This document shows, piece by piece, positions 1-9,582 of a DNA stretch of 64,000 nucleotides. The DNA is from Burkholderia diffusa (lineage in GTDB: Bacteria; Pseudomonadota; Gammaproteobacteria; Burkholderiales; Burkholderiaceae), in the NCBI RefSeq assembly GCF_001718315.1, contig NZ_CP013362.1:1550001-1614000 (forward strand). The letters are read 5' to 3'. The notes below the pieces were generated by a model, which had not been told where the DNA came from, did not search any database, and saw nothing but the letters and a program-made list of their open reading frames with translations. How positions within the stretch are numbered: position 1 is the stretch's first letter; each line of letters opens with the position of its first letter. A program made the translations under genes and the position numbers.

Positions 1-965
1 GCGGCGGCGACAAGCCGCACGCGAGCGACTACGCGGCGCTGATGGCACAGATCCGCGACCGGCCCGACGCGCAGATGCTGCAGCCGATGCTGCTGCGCTC
101 GATGCAGCAGGCCGTCTACAGTCCGGACAACATCGGTCACTTCGGTCTCGCGTATGAAGCGTACGCGCACTTCACGAGCCCGATCCGCCGCTATCCCGAT
201 CTGCTCACGCACCGCGCGATCTACTCGATCCTGTCGGGCAAGAAATACGTGCCGAAGGCGCCGGAAGGCTTCGAGCTGAACACCGCGCTGTCGCCGCGCG
301 CCCGCGCGATGCAGCAGGCCGACGACGAAGCACGCGGCCGTTCGCGCTCGAACACGGCGATCTGGGAGGAACTCGGCCTGCACTGCTCGGCGAACGAGCG
401 CCGCGCGGACGAAGCGTCGCGCGACGTCGAGGCCTGGCTCAAGTGCTACTTCATGCGCGACAAGCTCGGCGAGGAGTACGGCGGGATGGTGAACGGCGTC
501 ACGTCGTTCGGCATCTTCGTGCAGCTCGATACGCTGTTCATCGAAGGGCTCGTGCACGTCACGGAACTCGGCTCGGACTACTTCCAGTACGACGAGATCA
601 AGAACGAGCTGCGCGGTGAGCGCACCGGCATCCGCTATCGGCTGTCCGATCGCGTGCGCGTGCAGGTGAGCCGCGTCGATCTCGACGCGCGCAAGATCGA
701 CTTCCGCCTCGTGCGCGACACGCCGGTGAAGGCGCCGCGTCCGGCACCGGCGCCGGCTGCCACAGGCAACGGTAACGGAAACGATCGCGGCCCGCGCGTG
801 CGATCGTTGCCGCCGGTGGAAGAGGCCGCGCCGCGTCGCAAGAAGGCAGCGAGCGCGCCGACCGCCGCGGTGAAGGAGGCGCGTGCCGCGCGTGCCGCGA
901 AGAAGAAGGGCGGCGTGGCGGCGAAGACGGCCGCGAAGAAGACGCACGCCCGCAAGAAGTATTGA
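1..965 (+). CDS. rnr: Ribonuclease R, C-terminal part (5' truncated by window edge)
   Basis: 3'-5' exoribonuclease of the RNB/RNase II family that degrades structured RNA. The reading frame is open from base 3, so the start lies upstream of the window; about 320 residues are visible. The end of the RNB domain carries the family signature AHFTSPIRRYPDL (about residues 54-66 of the visible part). It is followed by an S1 RNA-binding domain (GGMVNGVTSFGIFVQL into GLVHVTELG) and then a low-complexity Lys/Ala/Arg-rich tail typical of beta-proteobacterial RNase R. rlmB follows 150 bp downstream in the same direction, the usual rnr-rlmB pairing. Confidence 0.95.
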   Translation, partial: GGDKPHASDYAALMAQIRDRPDAQMLQPMLLRSMQQAVYSPDNIGHFGLAYEAYAHFTSPIRRYPDLLTHRAIYSILSGKKYVPKAPEGFELNTALSPRARAMQQADDEARGRSRSNTAIWEELGLHCSANERRADEASRDVEAWLKCYFMRDKLGEEYGGMVNGVTSFGIFVQLDTLFIEGLVHVTELGSDYFQYDEIKNELRGERTGIRYRLSDRVRVQVSRVDLDARKIDFRLVRDTPVKAPRPAPAPAATGNGNGNDRGPRVRSLPPVEEAAPRRKKAASAPTAAVKEARAARAAKKKGGVAAKTAAKKTHARKKY

Positions 966-1011
966 GCGTTCGGGGCAGCGCACATGCGCGCGCCCTTGCA
1001 GTATCGAGAGA

Positions 1012-1058
1012 CGCCGCGTTCTCCCGGTCACCGGCCGGTAACGCGGCGCTTTCCTTTT
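1012..1058 (+). terminator. Putative intrinsic terminator after rnr
   Basis: A 9-bp stem, CGCCGCGTT (1012-1020) pairing with AACGCGGCG (1040-1048), encloses a second small CCGG dyad and is followed by a pyrimidine tract CTTTCCTTTT. It lies between rnr and rlmB, so rlmB may have its own promoter or depend on readthrough. Confidence 0.6.
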
Positions 1059-1118
1059 CCATGGATCGCGGCTGCGCCCATCGCGCGGCCGCACGTTTGA
1101 TCGAAGGTTGTTCCAGTC

Positions 1119-1862
1119 ATGTCACGTCTGAAGGTTCTTTACGGTTTTCATGCGGTGACCGCACGTTTGCGGCACGATGCGTCGACGGTTGCGGAGGTGC
1201 TGTACGACCAGACGCGCCGCGACCGCCGCATGCAGGACTTCCTGCACGCCGCGAAGGAAGCGGGCGTGCGGCTGATCGCAGCCGATGAAACCCGCCTGTG
1301 GGGCCTCGCGCATACCGAGCGCCACCAGGGCGTCGTCGCGCGTGTCGAGGACGTTCCGCTTGCGCAGAACCTGTCCGAACTGCTCGATGGCATCCAGGGC
1401 CCGGCGCTGCTGCTGGTGCTCGACGGCGTCACCGATCCGCACAACCTCGGCGCATGCCTGCGTGTCGCCGATTCGGCCGGCGCGCATGCGGTGATCGCCC
1501 CGCGTGACCGCGCGGTCGGCCTGAACGCGACCGCGGCGAAGGTCGCGAGCGGCGCGGCCGACACGGTGCCGTACATCACGGTCACGAACCTCGCCCGCGC
1601 GCTGCGCGAGTTGAAGGAGGCCGGCGTGTGGATCATCGGCACGTCGGACGAGGCGCCGGGGACGCTGTACGACACGAAGCTCGACGGCCCCGTCGCAATC
1701 GTCATGGGCGCGGAAGGCGAAGGCATGCGCCGGCTCACGCGCGACACCTGCGACGAAGTGATGAGCATCCCGATGGCCGGCAGCGTCGAAAGCCTGAACG
1801 TGTCGGTCGCGAGCGGCGTGTGCCTGTACGAAGCGGTGCGACAGCGGCGCGTGAAGGGCTGA
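1119..1862 (+). CDS. rlmB: 23S rRNA (guanosine-2'-O-)-methyltransferase RlmB
   Basis: SpoU/TrmH-family (SPOUT, knotted) methyltransferase, 247 residues, the usual RlmB length. It methylates the 2'-O of G2251 in the 23S rRNA P-loop using S-adenosylmethionine. The N-terminal substrate-binding domain is followed by the three SpoU motifs: motif 1 [17 protein letters not shown], motif 2 [13 protein letters not shown], and motif 3 [18 protein letters not shown] near the C-terminus. It starts at the ATG at 1119, in the classical order after rnr. Confidence 0.95.
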   Translation: MSRLKVLYGFHAVTARLRHDASTVAEVLYDQTRRDRRMQDFLHAAKEAGVRLIAADETRLWGLAHTERHQGVVARVEDVPLAQNLSELLDGIQGPALLLVLDGVTDPHNLGACLRVADSAGAHAVIAPRDRAVGLNATAAKVASGAADTVPYITVTNLARALRELKEAGVWIIGTSDEAPGTLYDTKLDGPVAIVMGAEGEGMRRLTRDTCDEVMSIPMAGSVESLNVSVASGVCLYEAVRQRRVKG

Positions 1863-1965
1863 TACGCGGGCTGACGCACGCGGCCTCGCGCGACGCGCGG
1901 GCCGTCACGACCCGAACGACGCGTGCCGCGACCATGCGCGGCACGCGGCTCCCGGAACTCGGACC

Positions 1966-2838
1966 ATGATCCTGTTTCGCCTCGGCGCATCGTGCGCCAT
2001 CCTCGGCCTGCTGGCTGCCTGCACATCGCCGTCGCTGGTCGAGCGCGGCACCTACTACGCCGATACGAGCCTGCATGCGCGCGGTGCCGATTCACGGATC
2101 CGCTTTCTCGTCATGCATTACACCGAAAGCGACGAAGCGAAATCGCTGCGCACGCTGACGGGCGATTCGGTCAGCGTGCACTATGTCGTGCCACCGCAGC
2201 CGCGCATCGAACACGGGATGCCGGTCGTCTACCAGCTCGTTCCCGAATCGAAGCGCGCATGGCATGCGGGCATCAGCGCATGGCAGGGCGCGACCGAGCT
2301 CAACGCCGCGTCGATCGGCATCGAGAACGTGAACCGCGGCCCGCTGGATCCGCAAAACCGCACGTGGCAGCCATATCCGCCCGAACAGGTCGATGCGCTG
2401 ATCCGCCTGTCGAAAGACATCGTCGCTCGCTACGGAATCCCGCCGACGCGCGTGGTCGGGCACAGCGACATCGCGCCACAACGCAAGATCGATCCGGGGC
2501 CGCTGTTTCCGTGGCGCGCGCTGGCTCAAGCCGGCGTCGGTGCCTGGCCGGACGATGCGACCGTGGCCGCGCGGCTAGGCGGCCGCGATCCGCACTCGCT
2601 CGTCGACGTGCGGGAATTGCAGCTGAAGCTCGCACGCTACGGCTATGACGTGCCGACCGACGGCGTGCTCGACGAGCGCACGCGACGCGTATTCGCCGCG
2701 TTTCAGATGCATTTCCGGCCATCCGACTATGCGGGCAACCCGGATGCTGGGACCGATGCGGTCGCGCAGGCGCTGCTCGACAAGTATTTCCCCGCCACGC
2801 CGCCAGCGGAGGACGCAGCCGCAACGGGCGCGCCCTGA
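1966..2838 (+). CDS. Lipoprotein N-acetylmuramoyl-L-alanine amidase (AmiD-like)
   Basis: Cell-wall amidase of the Amidase_2 (PGRP-like) family, 290 residues. It begins with a lipoprotein signal peptide whose lipobox is LLAAC (Cys about residue 19), so it should be membrane-anchored. The zinc amidase core shows VMHYTES (first His ligand), [10 protein letters not shown], and [15 protein letters not shown] (second His with the catalytic Lys region). A C-terminal PG_binding_1-type domain follows ([17 protein letters not shown]). This is the layout of E. coli AmiD, which trims murein tripeptides and anhydro-muropeptides during recycling. AmiD itself is a good guess but not proven. Confidence 0.9.
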   Translation: MILFRLGASCAILGLLAACTSPSLVERGTYYADTSLHARGADSRIRFLVMHYTESDEAKSLRTLTGDSVSVHYVVPPQPRIEHGMPVVYQLVPESKRAWHAGISAWQGATELNAASIGIENVNRGPLDPQNRTWQPYPPEQVDALIRLSKDIVARYGIPPTRVVGHSDIAPQRKIDPGPLFPWRALAQAGVGAWPDDATVAARLGGRDPHSLVDVRELQLKLARYGYDVPTDGVLDERTRRVFAAFQMHFRPSDYAGNPDAGTDAVAQALLDKYFPATPPAEDAAATGAP

Positions 2839-2945
2839 CGATCGATCGGCGCGCCAGGCGCTGCAACACGCGCCGAAAAAGCCCGGGTCGTCATCCGAGT
2901 CCGGTAAACTGCCGGTTTTCCGCAATCCCGCTGTATTACCACCCC

Positions 2946-3638
2946 ATGACTCAAGACGAACTCAAACGCCTGGTCGGCCAGGCAGCTGCCGATTATGTGA
3001 TCCAGAACGTGCCGGAAGGCGCCGTGATCGGCGTCGGCACCGGCTCGACCGCCAACTGCTTCATCGACGCGCTCGCGGCCGTCAAATCGCGTTACCGCGG
3101 CGCCGTGTCGAGCTCCATCGCGACGACCGAACGCCTCAAATCCCACGGCATCAAGGTGTTCGACCTGAACGAGGTCGAATCGCTGCAGGTGTACGTCGAC
3201 GGTGCCGACGAGATCGACGCGAGCGGCGCGATGATCAAGGGCGGCGGCGGTGCGCTGACGCGCGAGAAGATCGTCGCGTCGGTGGCCGATACGTTCGTCT
3301 GCATCGCCGATGGCAGCAAGCGCGTGCCGGTGCTCGGCGCATTCCCGCTGCCGATCGAGGTCGTGCCGATGGCGCGCACGGCGATCGGCCGGCGCGTGAC
3401 CGCGCTGGGCGGCGTGCCGGTGCTGCGCGTGACGAAGGATGGCGCGCCTTACATCACCGACAACGGCAATGAAATCATCGACGTGAAGGGGCTGCAGATT
3501 GCCGATCCGCGTGGTTTCGAAGCGCAGGTGAACGCATGGCCGGGCGTCGTGACGGTCGGCCTGTTCGCCGAGCGCGGCGCGAATCTTTGCCTGCTCGGCA
3601 CGGCAAACGGCGTTGAAACGATCGTTTATCCCGATTAA
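2946..3638 (+). CDS. rpiA: Ribose-5-phosphate isomerase A
   Basis: Interconverts ribose 5-phosphate and ribulose 5-phosphate in the non-oxidative pentose phosphate pathway; cytosolic. 230 residues, standard for RpiA. Family motifs visible: [15 protein letters not shown] (phosphate binding, about residues 28-42), VDGADEID with the catalytic Asp (about residues 82-89), and [13 protein letters not shown] holding the catalytic Glu (about residues 95-107). Monocistronic, closed by the strong terminator at 3711-3754. Confidence 0.97.
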   Translation: MTQDELKRLVGQAAADYVIQNVPEGAVIGVGTGSTANCFIDALAAVKSRYRGAVSSSIATTERLKSHGIKVFDLNEVESLQVYVDGADEIDASGAMIKGGGGALTREKIVASVADTFVCIADGSKRVPVLGAFPLPIEVVPMARTAIGRRVTALGGVPVLRVTKDGAPYITDNGNEIIDVKGLQIADPRGFEAQVNAWPGVVTVGLFAERGANLCLLGTANGVETIVYPD

Positions 3639-3710
3639 TAAAAACTGAATGAGAAGCAGTCCGTAATGGCGTCAGGATGCCGTAATGGATTGCATGCTCA
3701 AATGCGACGG

Positions 3711-3754
3711 AAAGCCCGGCCCGGCAAGCGCAGCGCGCTTTCCGGGCTTTTTTT
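3711..3754 (+). terminator. Intrinsic terminator after rpiA
   Basis: AAAGCCCGG (from 3711) pairs with CCGGGCTTT (3742-3750) and is followed by a run of seven or more T residues. It sits 70 bp after the rpiA stop and is a strong Rho-independent terminator by eye. Confidence 0.85.
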
Positions 3755-3838
3755 GAAGCCTTATAAATCACCACGTCAAAAAGAGGGATAACCCTGTCAG
3801 GTGTTTACCAGATAGCGAAATATCCCCGAACTCATCAA

Positions 3839-3853
3839 CTTATAGATCATAAG
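3839..3853. promoter_or_regulatory. Candidate GntR-type operator upstream of the FadR-family gene
   Basis: The 283-bp gap between rpiA and the regulator holds no credible ORF. It contains the dyad CTTAT-AGATC-ATAAG, 69 bp before the regulator start. FadR-subfamily proteins bind short palindromes near their own promoters, so autoregulation is a reasonable inference. No binding consensus for this protein is known to me. Confidence 0.35.
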
Positions 3854-3921
3854 AACAGTCGTAACCAGGGCCGGCGGAACTGCGGAGCAGGTGTTCGCAA
3901 ATCGACGCACGGGGAGGTGTC

Positions 3922-4638
3922 ATGGAGCAGGGCAAAGACCGGTCACTGGTCGCCAAAGTGATGGATGGGCTTGTCGCGGGTATCGTCGAGGACAAGTACG
4001 GCGGCATTTTGCCGCCGCAGGACGTGCTGTCGAAAGAGTTCGACGTGAGTCGCACGGTGATGCGCGAAGCATTGTCGATGTTGCTTGCGCGCGACATGCT
4101 CGACGTGCGTCCGAAAGTCGGTACGCGCGTTCGACCGATGCGCGACTGGCGCATGATCGACGAAGACGTGGTGAGCTGGCGGTTCCGCGCGAAGCCGGAC
4201 CCGCAGTTCATGCGTGACGTCATCGAATTCCGGATGCTGATCGAACCGCGCGCGACCGCGCAGGCGGCCGTCCGTGCGACGGCGGTCGACATCGCGGGCA
4301 TCCGCGAGGCGTTCGAAGCGTTCAAGGTGCTGCACCCGGGCGACCCCGGATACGACACGGCGGATGAACTGCTGCACACGCGGATCGTTCAGGCGAGCGG
4401 CAACCAGTTTTTCCAGCAGATGGCGGCCATCGTGCGCGGTGCGGTTCGTCTCGTGAATCCGCGCGTCGCGCAGAAGGACGGCGCACACGACGTCGCGGTG
4501 AAGGCGCATGCGCGCGTCGTCGATGCGATCGAACGCCGCGATCCGCGCGAAGCCGAAGCGGCGTCGCTTGCGCTGATCGATTTCAGCGCCGACGAGATTT
4601 CGCGCGATTTCTCCGTCGACGTGCCCGTGCGCGCCTGA
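3922..4638 (+). CDS. GntR-family transcriptional regulator, FadR subfamily (FCD domain)
   Basis: 238-residue DNA-binding regulator. The N-terminal winged helix-turn-helix (about residues 10-75) contains LPPQDVLSKEFDVSRTVMRE, typical of GntR. An all-helical FCD effector domain follows (about 100-230) with the conserved RMLIEPRATAQAA and the metal-binding His region (ELLHTRIVQAS). A good Shine-Dalgarno GGGGAGG precedes the ATG. The gene immediately downstream in the same direction is a Gfo/Idh/MocA oxidoreductase, suggesting control of a sugar, sugar-acid or polyol pathway; the effector is unknown. Confidence 0.9.
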   Translation: MEQGKDRSLVAKVMDGLVAGIVEDKYGGILPPQDVLSKEFDVSRTVMREALSMLLARDMLDVRPKVGTRVRPMRDWRMIDEDVVSWRFRAKPDPQFMRDVIEFRMLIEPRATAQAAVRATAVDIAGIREAFEAFKVLHPGDPGYDTADELLHTRIVQASGNQFFQQMAAIVRGAVRLVNPRVAQKDGAHDVAVKAHARVVDAIERRDPREAEAASLALIDFSADEISRDFSVDVPVRA

Positions 4639-4739
4639 ATCTGCAAGCTTCGCTTATCCGTGCGCCGGCGAGCCGTTTATCATGACGGCCGGCCGGCAGC
4701 GTGCCGGCCACCGTCATACGACCGACACGGAAGATCCGG

Positions 4740-5726
4740 ATGAACGACCTCGACAACCGCCCGGTGCGCTTCGGCATCGTCGGCGCAGGCAGCATCGCAC
4801 GCCGATTCGCGCAAAGCCTCGCTCACGTGCCGGGTGCCACGCTTGCCGGCGTATGGGCACGCCGCGCCGACGCGGCAATTGCCTTCTGCGACAGCTGCGG
4901 CGGCACGCCGGCCGCCAGTCTCGACGCGCTCCTCGCGAGCGACATCGACGCGGTTTATATCGCGACTCTCCACGACAGTCACGCGCTCTACGCGCAAGCG
5001 GCGCTCGCCGCGGGCAAGGCCGTGCTGTGCGAAAAACCCGCGACGCTGAACGCGACGCAACTCGATGCCGTCCTGGCTGCGGCGCGCACGGCCGGTCGGC
5101 TCTTCATGGAAGCGATGAAGCCGCCGTTCTTTCCGCTGTATCGTCGGTTGCGCGCGCACCTGAACGACGACCCGATCGGCGAGATCCGGCTCGTGCGCGC
5201 GGGCTGCGCGTCGTCGTCGGTGCCGGGCGATCATTCCGTCTACCGACTCGACCGCGCTGGCGGCGCGCTGCTCGACATCGGGATCTACGAAGCATTTCTC
5301 GCGGTCGACTGGCTAGGCGAGGCAGTCGACGTGCAGACGCTCGGCCGCATCGGCGCGACGGGCGTCGACGTGTTCGCGAGCTTGAACAGCCGTCACGCGA
5401 ATGGCGGCATCGCACAGCTCTTTTGCGGGCTCGACGTGATGGGGCGCGGCGATGCGCTGATTGCCGCCGCAGGCGGGCACGTGACGATTCACGAGAAGTG
5501 GTGGAACCCGGCGCGGGCCACGATCCGCTATGCGGACGGGCGCACCGTGGAGCTCGATGCACCGGTCGAAGGCGGCGGCCTGAACTACGAGACCGCGCAT
5601 TTCTGCGAGCTGTTGCGCGCGGGCGAACTCGAGAGCCCGATCATGACGCACGGCCACTCGCGCCGGATGATCGCGATGACCGACGCCGCACGCGCGGCGC
5701 TCGGCGTGCGCTATTCGGGCGAGTAG
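4740..5726 (+). CDS. Gfo/Idh/MocA-family NAD(P)-dependent oxidoreductase
   Basis: 328 residues from the preferred ATG at 4740 (GGAAG ribosome site 5 bp upstream; an in-frame ATG at 4701 lacks one). The N-terminal Rossmann fold has FGIVGAGSIARRF. The family's catalytic EKP motif is present as CEKPATLN (about residues 97-104), and a C-terminal GFO_IDH_MocA_C-type alpha/beta domain follows. Substrates in this family are sugars, inositols or dihydrodiols; the EAMKPPFFPLYRRL segment resembles the trans-1,2-dihydrobenzenediol dehydrogenase-like branch. Substrate unassigned. Likely co-transcribed with the GntR regulator 100 bp upstream. Confidence 0.88.
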   Translation: MNDLDNRPVRFGIVGAGSIARRFAQSLAHVPGATLAGVWARRADAAIAFCDSCGGTPAASLDALLASDIDAVYIATLHDSHALYAQAALAAGKAVLCEKPATLNATQLDAVLAAARTAGRLFMEAMKPPFFPLYRRLRAHLNDDPIGEIRLVRAGCASSSVPGDHSVYRLDRAGGALLDIGIYEAFLAVDWLGEAVDVQTLGRIGATGVDVFASLNSRHANGGIAQLFCGLDVMGRGDALIAAAGGHVTIHEKWWNPARATIRYADGRTVELDAPVEGGGLNYETAHFCELLRAGELESPIMTHGHSRRMIAMTDAARAALGVRYSGE

Positions 5727-5790
5727 GCGGGAAGGAAGGGAAGGCGGGCGCCGGGCGCGCAACCGCGGCCCGGCGGCAGAGGTGCCGCGC

Positions 5791-6483
5791 TCAGTGGCGC
5801 GCGGGCAGCGACAGGCGCTTTTCGTACCAGCGCTGGACCCATTCGAGGATCTGGCACAGCACCCAGTAGACAGCGGCGGCGGCCAGGTAAAGCGGCAGCG
5901 GCTGGTAGGTCGCCGCGATCACTTCCTGCGCGCTGCGCAGCAGTTCGGTCACGGTGATCACCGACACGAGCGACGTGTCCTTGATCAGGCTGATCAGGCT
6001 GTTCGACAGGCTCGGCACCGCGATGCGCAGTGCCTGCGGGCCGATCACGTAGCGCAGCGTCTGCCCCCACGACAGCCCGAGGCTGTATGCGGCCAGCCAT
6101 TGGCCGCGCGCGATTCCGTTGATCGCGCCGCGCATGCTTTCGGACATGTAGGCGGCGACGTTCGCGGACAGCGCGATCACGCCGGCGGGCGTCGGGTCGA
6201 GCGAGATGCCGAGGCTCGGCAACCCGTAATAGATGACGAAGATCTGCACGAGCAGCGGCGTGCCGCGCATCAGGCTCACGTACGCGCGCGCGAGCCACGC
6301 GAGTGCGTTGACCCAGACGCGTTCGAAGCCTTCGAGCGTCTCGCTTTGCCGGATGCCCATCATCGCGAGCACGACGGCGCCGAGCAGGCCGAATACCATC
6401 GACAGCACGGCGAACTTGACGGTCAGCACGGCACCCTGGGCGAGCACCGGCAGCGATTGGACGAGCAGGGACGTTGTCGACAT
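5791..6483 (-). CDS. Polar amino-acid ABC transporter permease (HisM/ArtM-type)
   Basis: Inner-membrane permease of the His/Glu/Gln/Arg/opine family, 230 residues with about five hydrophobic segments. The cytoplasmic EAA loop is recognisable around GQWLAAYSLGLSWGQTLRYV. It lies downstream of its binding protein (6606-7400) on the same strand, separated by a stem-loop. No ABC ATPase or second permease gene is adjacent, so the ATPase is encoded elsewhere or this permease forms a homodimer. Confidence 0.92.
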   Translation of the reverse strand: MSTTSLLVQSLPVLAQGAVLTVKFAVLSMVFGLLGAVVLAMMGIRQSETLEGFERVWVNALAWLARAYVSLMRGTPLLVQIFVIYYGLPSLGISLDPTPAGVIALSANVAAYMSESMRGAINGIARGQWLAAYSLGLSWGQTLRYVIGPQALRIAVPSLSNSLISLIKDTSLVSVITVTELLRSAQEVIAATYQPLPLYLAAAAVYWVLCQILEWVQRWYEKRLSLPARH

Positions 6484-6539
6484 GGAATACGAAGCGAAGG
6501 CGTGCGCGAAAGCGCAATCATAAACCGGACCGATAAAAC

Positions 6540-6571
6540 AAAGGGCGGCATCGTTTCGGATGCCGCCCTTT
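6540..6571 (-). terminator. Stem-loop between ABC binding-protein and permease genes
   Basis: A perfect 12-bp stem AAGGGCGGCATC / GATGCCGCCCTT (6541-6552 with 6559-6570), loop of 6, followed on the minus strand by TTTGTTTTA. It acts either as a leaky terminator or as a 3'-stabilising hairpin that raises binding-protein expression above permease, common in such operons. Confidence 0.65.
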
Positions 6572-6605
6572 CCGGCCCGCCGTCAGGCGGGAAACAGAGG
6601 CGTGC

Positions 6606-7400
6606 TTACTTGATCGGCTTCGTCACGTCGACGCCGAACCACTTGTCCGAGATCTTCGTGAACGTGCCGTCGGCTTCGAGTTGCGCCATCGCGTCGTCGA
6701 TCGCCTTCTGGAACTTCGGGTTGCCCTTCTTGAACGGGATGCCCGACGGGTTCGCCGAGCCGACGTTCGCGCCCGGGCGCAACGGCAGTTGCGAGTTCTT
6801 CGTCAGGTACGCGAGCATCAGGCGGTCGTTGAGCGCCGCGTCGAGACGGCCGGCCGCGAGGTCACGCAGGTACTCGGGCGCGCCCGGGTAGGTCTTCACG
6901 TCGATGCCGGGCACCGACTTCGCCATGTCCATGTAGTTCGTGCCGAGCGCGACGCCGAGCTTCTTGCCCTTCAGGTCGTCGAGCGACTTGAACTGGCGCG
7001 TGTCGTCCTTGCGCTGGATCAACTGCGCGGACGAGTACGTGTACGCGGGCGAGAAGTCGAGCGTTTCCTTGCGCTTGTCGGTGATGCCGACCTGGTTGGC
7101 GATCACATCGAACTTGCCGGCCTGCAGGCCGGCGATGATGCCGCTCCATTCGGTCGTGACGAACTCGGCCTTCACGCCGAGCTTCGCGGCGACGGCCTTC
7201 GCGATGTCGACGTCGAAGCCGACGAGTTCGCCTTGCGGGTTCTTCGAGTTGAACGGCGGGAACGTGCCTTCGAGGCCGACGCGCAGCGTGCCGCGTTCTT
7301 TCACCTGGTCGAGAAGGTCGGCCGCATGTGCGGTGGCGGCGGCGAACGACGTACCGATCAGGCCGGCGACCAGCAGCTTCTTCAGCAGCGAAATTTTCAT
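6606..7400 (-). CDS. Periplasmic amino-acid-binding protein of ABC transporter
   Basis: Extracellular solute-binding protein family 3 (SBP_bac_3), 264 residues from the chosen ATG at 7400. The N-terminus is a clear Sec signal peptide, MKISLLKKLLVAGLIGTSFA, with a predicted cleavage after AHA. Family signatures: GTLRVGLEGTFPPFNSK, LVGFDVDIAKAVAAKLG and FDVIANQVGITDKRKETLDF. The sequence resembles the cystine/polar amino-acid (FliY-like) group, but the ligand cannot be fixed from sequence alone. Upstream in-frame codons would bury the signal peptide. Confidence 0.92.
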   Translation of the reverse strand: MKISLLKKLLVAGLIGTSFAAATAHAADLLDQVKERGTLRVGLEGTFPPFNSKNPQGELVGFDVDIAKAVAAKLGVKAEFVTTEWSGIIAGLQAGKFDVIANQVGITDKRKETLDFSPAYTYSSAQLIQRKDDTRQFKSLDDLKGKKLGVALGTNYMDMAKSVPGIDVKTYPGAPEYLRDLAAGRLDAALNDRLMLAYLTKNSQLPLRPGANVGSANPSGIPFKKGNPKFQKAIDDAMAQLEADGTFTKISDKWFGVDVTKPIK

Positions 7401-7502
7401 CGTGTGAGCTTCCTTGCCCCGGCGGGGCGCTTGATTCCGAATGTGACGTCGATCATAGCAAAAATGCAATCGACTTCTATATATCGTTTGTTTATGACTA
7501 TA

Positions 7503-8540
7503 TTACGCGGTGCGTTCGCGTGCGATCGCCTTCACGCATTCGGCGACGAGTGCGGGGCCCCGGTAGATGAAGCCCGTGTACAGCTGGACGAGCGATGCGC
7601 CGGCCGCGAGCTTCGCGCGTGCATCCTCGCCCGAGAAGATGCCGCCGACGCCGATGATCGGCACCGCGCTGCCGACTTCGGCATGCAGCTTGCGGATCAC
7701 TTCGTTGGACGCGTCGAACACCGGGCGGCCCGACAGGCCGCCGGCCTCTTCCGCATGCGGCAGGCCCTGCACGGCTGCGCGCGACAGCGTCGTGTTGGTC
7801 GCGATGACCGCTTCGATCTTGTGGCGCAGCAGCGTGTCGGCGATTTCCTTGACCTGCTCGTCGTCGAGGTCGGGCGCAATCTTCAGCGCGAGCGGCACGA
7901 GCTTGCCGTGCAGGTCGGCGAGCCGCTGCTGCTTGTCCTTCAATGCGGCGAGCAGTGCGTCGAGCTCGCCCGCGCCCTGCAGCTGGCGAAGGTTCTTCGT
8001 GTTCGGCGACGAAATGTTGATCGTCACGTAGCTCGCGAACGGATACACGCGCTCGAGGCAGTAGAGATAGTCTTCCGCCGCGCGTTCGATCGGCGTGTCG
8101 GCATTCTTGCCGATGTTCAGGCCGAGGATGCCGCGATAGCGGGCCGCCTGGACGTTCTTCACGAACTGGTCGACGCCGTGGTTGTTGAAACCCATCCGGT
8201 TGATCAGCGCTTCCGCCTGCGGCAGACGGAACATCCGCGGGCGCGGGTTGCCCGGCTGCGGGCGCGGCGTGACCGTGCCGACTTCGATGAAACCGAAGCC
8301 GAGCGCCGCGAGGCCGTCGATGGCCGCGCCGTCCTTGTCGAGGCCGGCGGCAAGGCCGACCGGATTGCGGAACGTGAGCCCCATCACTGTGCGCGGCGCA
8401 TCGGGCACGCGGGCCGACAGCGCGCAGGCGAGGCCCGTGCGGCCGGCGGCGCCGAGCGCGCGCAGCGTGAGGTGGTGAGCGTCTTCCGCATCCATTTTGA
8501 ACAGGGATGCGCGGGCCAGCGGATAGAGGGAACTGAACAC
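7503..8540 (-). CDS. pyrD: Dihydroorotate dehydrogenase (quinone), class 2
   Basis: Membrane-associated FMN enzyme oxidising dihydroorotate to orotate in pyrimidine synthesis, with ubiquinone as acceptor. 345 residues from the GTG at 8540, the start that gives the standard N-terminal helix [19 protein letters not shown]; an ATG at 8573 would add 11 unconserved residues. Visible: [13 protein letters not shown] (FMN site), [11 protein letters not shown] with the class-2 catalytic Ser region, and [14 protein letters not shown] (FMN phosphate binding). bpt lies upstream on the same strand. Confidence 0.95.
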   Translation of the reverse strand: MFSSLYPLARASLFKMDAEDAHHLTLRALGAAGRTGLACALSARVPDAPRTVMGLTFRNPVGLAAGLDKDGAAIDGLAALGFGFIEVGTVTPRPQPGNPRPRMFRLPQAEALINRMGFNNHGVDQFVKNVQAARYRGILGLNIGKNADTPIERAAEDYLYCLERVYPFASYVTINISSPNTKNLRQLQGAGELDALLAALKDKQQRLADLHGKLVPLALKIAPDLDDEQVKEIADTLLRHKIEAVIATNTTLSRAAVQGLPHAEEAGGLSGRPVFDASNEVIRKLHAEVGSAVPIIGVGGIFSGEDARAKLAAGASLVQLYTGFIYRGPALVAECVKAIARERTA

Positions 8541-8718
8541 GGGAATTGGGCGGACGGCCGGAAAGAATGACAACCCGCTATTTTACCGGGAGTTGCGCGG
8601 CAAGGGCGGGCTTCGCTTCGTAGCGGTCCGCGGTGACGGTTGCCGCACCGCGCGTCGCCGTTTCATGACCGGGACGAACGCTCGCCGCTCGCGGGCACCC
8701 GCGCCCGTGACGTTCACG

Positions 8719-9549
8719 TCAGTTCGACCCGGAATGTCCGCCCGGCAGCGGCGCGCGAGCGAGCGCCGCATCGACCGGCGGCAGGTCGATCCGATCCGGA
8801 TCGAGTACTTTCCAGCGACCGTCGAGCAACCCTTCGAGCGGATGGAAGTTTGCCTTGTAGGCCATTTTCGGGCTCTCGCGGATCCAGTAGCCGAGATACA
8901 CGTACGGCAGGCCGAGGCTCTTCGCCTGCTCGATCTGCCACAGGATGTTGTACGTGCCGTAGCTCGTGTGCGGGTCGTCCGGCTCGAAGAACGTGTAGAC
9001 CGACGACAGTCCGTCGCCGAGGATGTCGATCATGCTGACCATGCGCAGCTTGCCGGGTTCGCCGCCCGGCGCGTCGAGATCGCGGAACTCGACGAGGCGC
9101 GAATTGATCCGGCTTTGCAGCAGGAACTGCTCGTACTGGTCGCGGCTGTCGCGATCCATGCCGCCGCCCGCGTGGCGTGCCGACTGGTAGCGCATGTAGA
9201 GTGCGTAGTGCTCCTCGTCGTAGTGCAGCGGCGAGACCGTCGCGACGAGCGCGCGGTGTCGCTTCCACATCCGGCGTTGCGTGCGCGACGGTGTGAACGC
9301 GCCGACCGGCACGCGCACCGGCACGCAGGCGCGGCAGCCGTCGCAGTATGGACGATAGGTGAACACGCCGGAGCGCCGGAAGCCGGCCTTCACGAGTTCG
9401 GTATAGATGTCGGAATTGATCAGGTGGCTGGGCGTCGCGACTTGCGAGCGCGCGACGCGGCCGTCCAGATAGCTGCACGGATAGGGCGCCGTTGCATAGA
9501 ATTGCAGCGCCGAAAGCGGTGAAAGCGGCAGCTCAGTCGGGTGAGTCAT
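8719..9549 (-). CDS. bpt: Aspartate/glutamate leucyltransferase
   Basis: Transfers leucine from Leu-tRNA to proteins with N-terminal Asp or Glu, making them N-degron substrates. 276 residues, within the family range. The ATE-type N-terminal cysteine cluster is visible as PYPCSYLDG and [15 protein letters not shown], and the C-terminal GNAT-like half has [19 protein letters not shown] and [20 protein letters not shown]. It is arranged head-to-tail with aat, 33 bp away, so both N-degron transferases are probably co-expressed. Confidence 0.94.
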   Translation of the reverse strand: MTHPTELPLSPLSALQFYATAPYPCSYLDGRVARSQVATPSHLINSDIYTELVKAGFRRSGVFTYRPYCDGCRACVPVRVPVGAFTPSRTQRRMWKRHRALVATVSPLHYDEEHYALYMRYQSARHAGGGMDRDSRDQYEQFLLQSRINSRLVEFRDLDAPGGEPGKLRMVSMIDILGDGLSSVYTFFEPDDPHTSYGTYNILWQIEQAKSLGLPYVYLGYWIRESPKMAYKANFHPLEGLLDGRWKVLDPDRIDLPPVDAALARAPLPGGHSGSN

Positions 9550-9582
9550 GGGCAGCTCTCGATGCAGGGAGGGAGTGCCGCG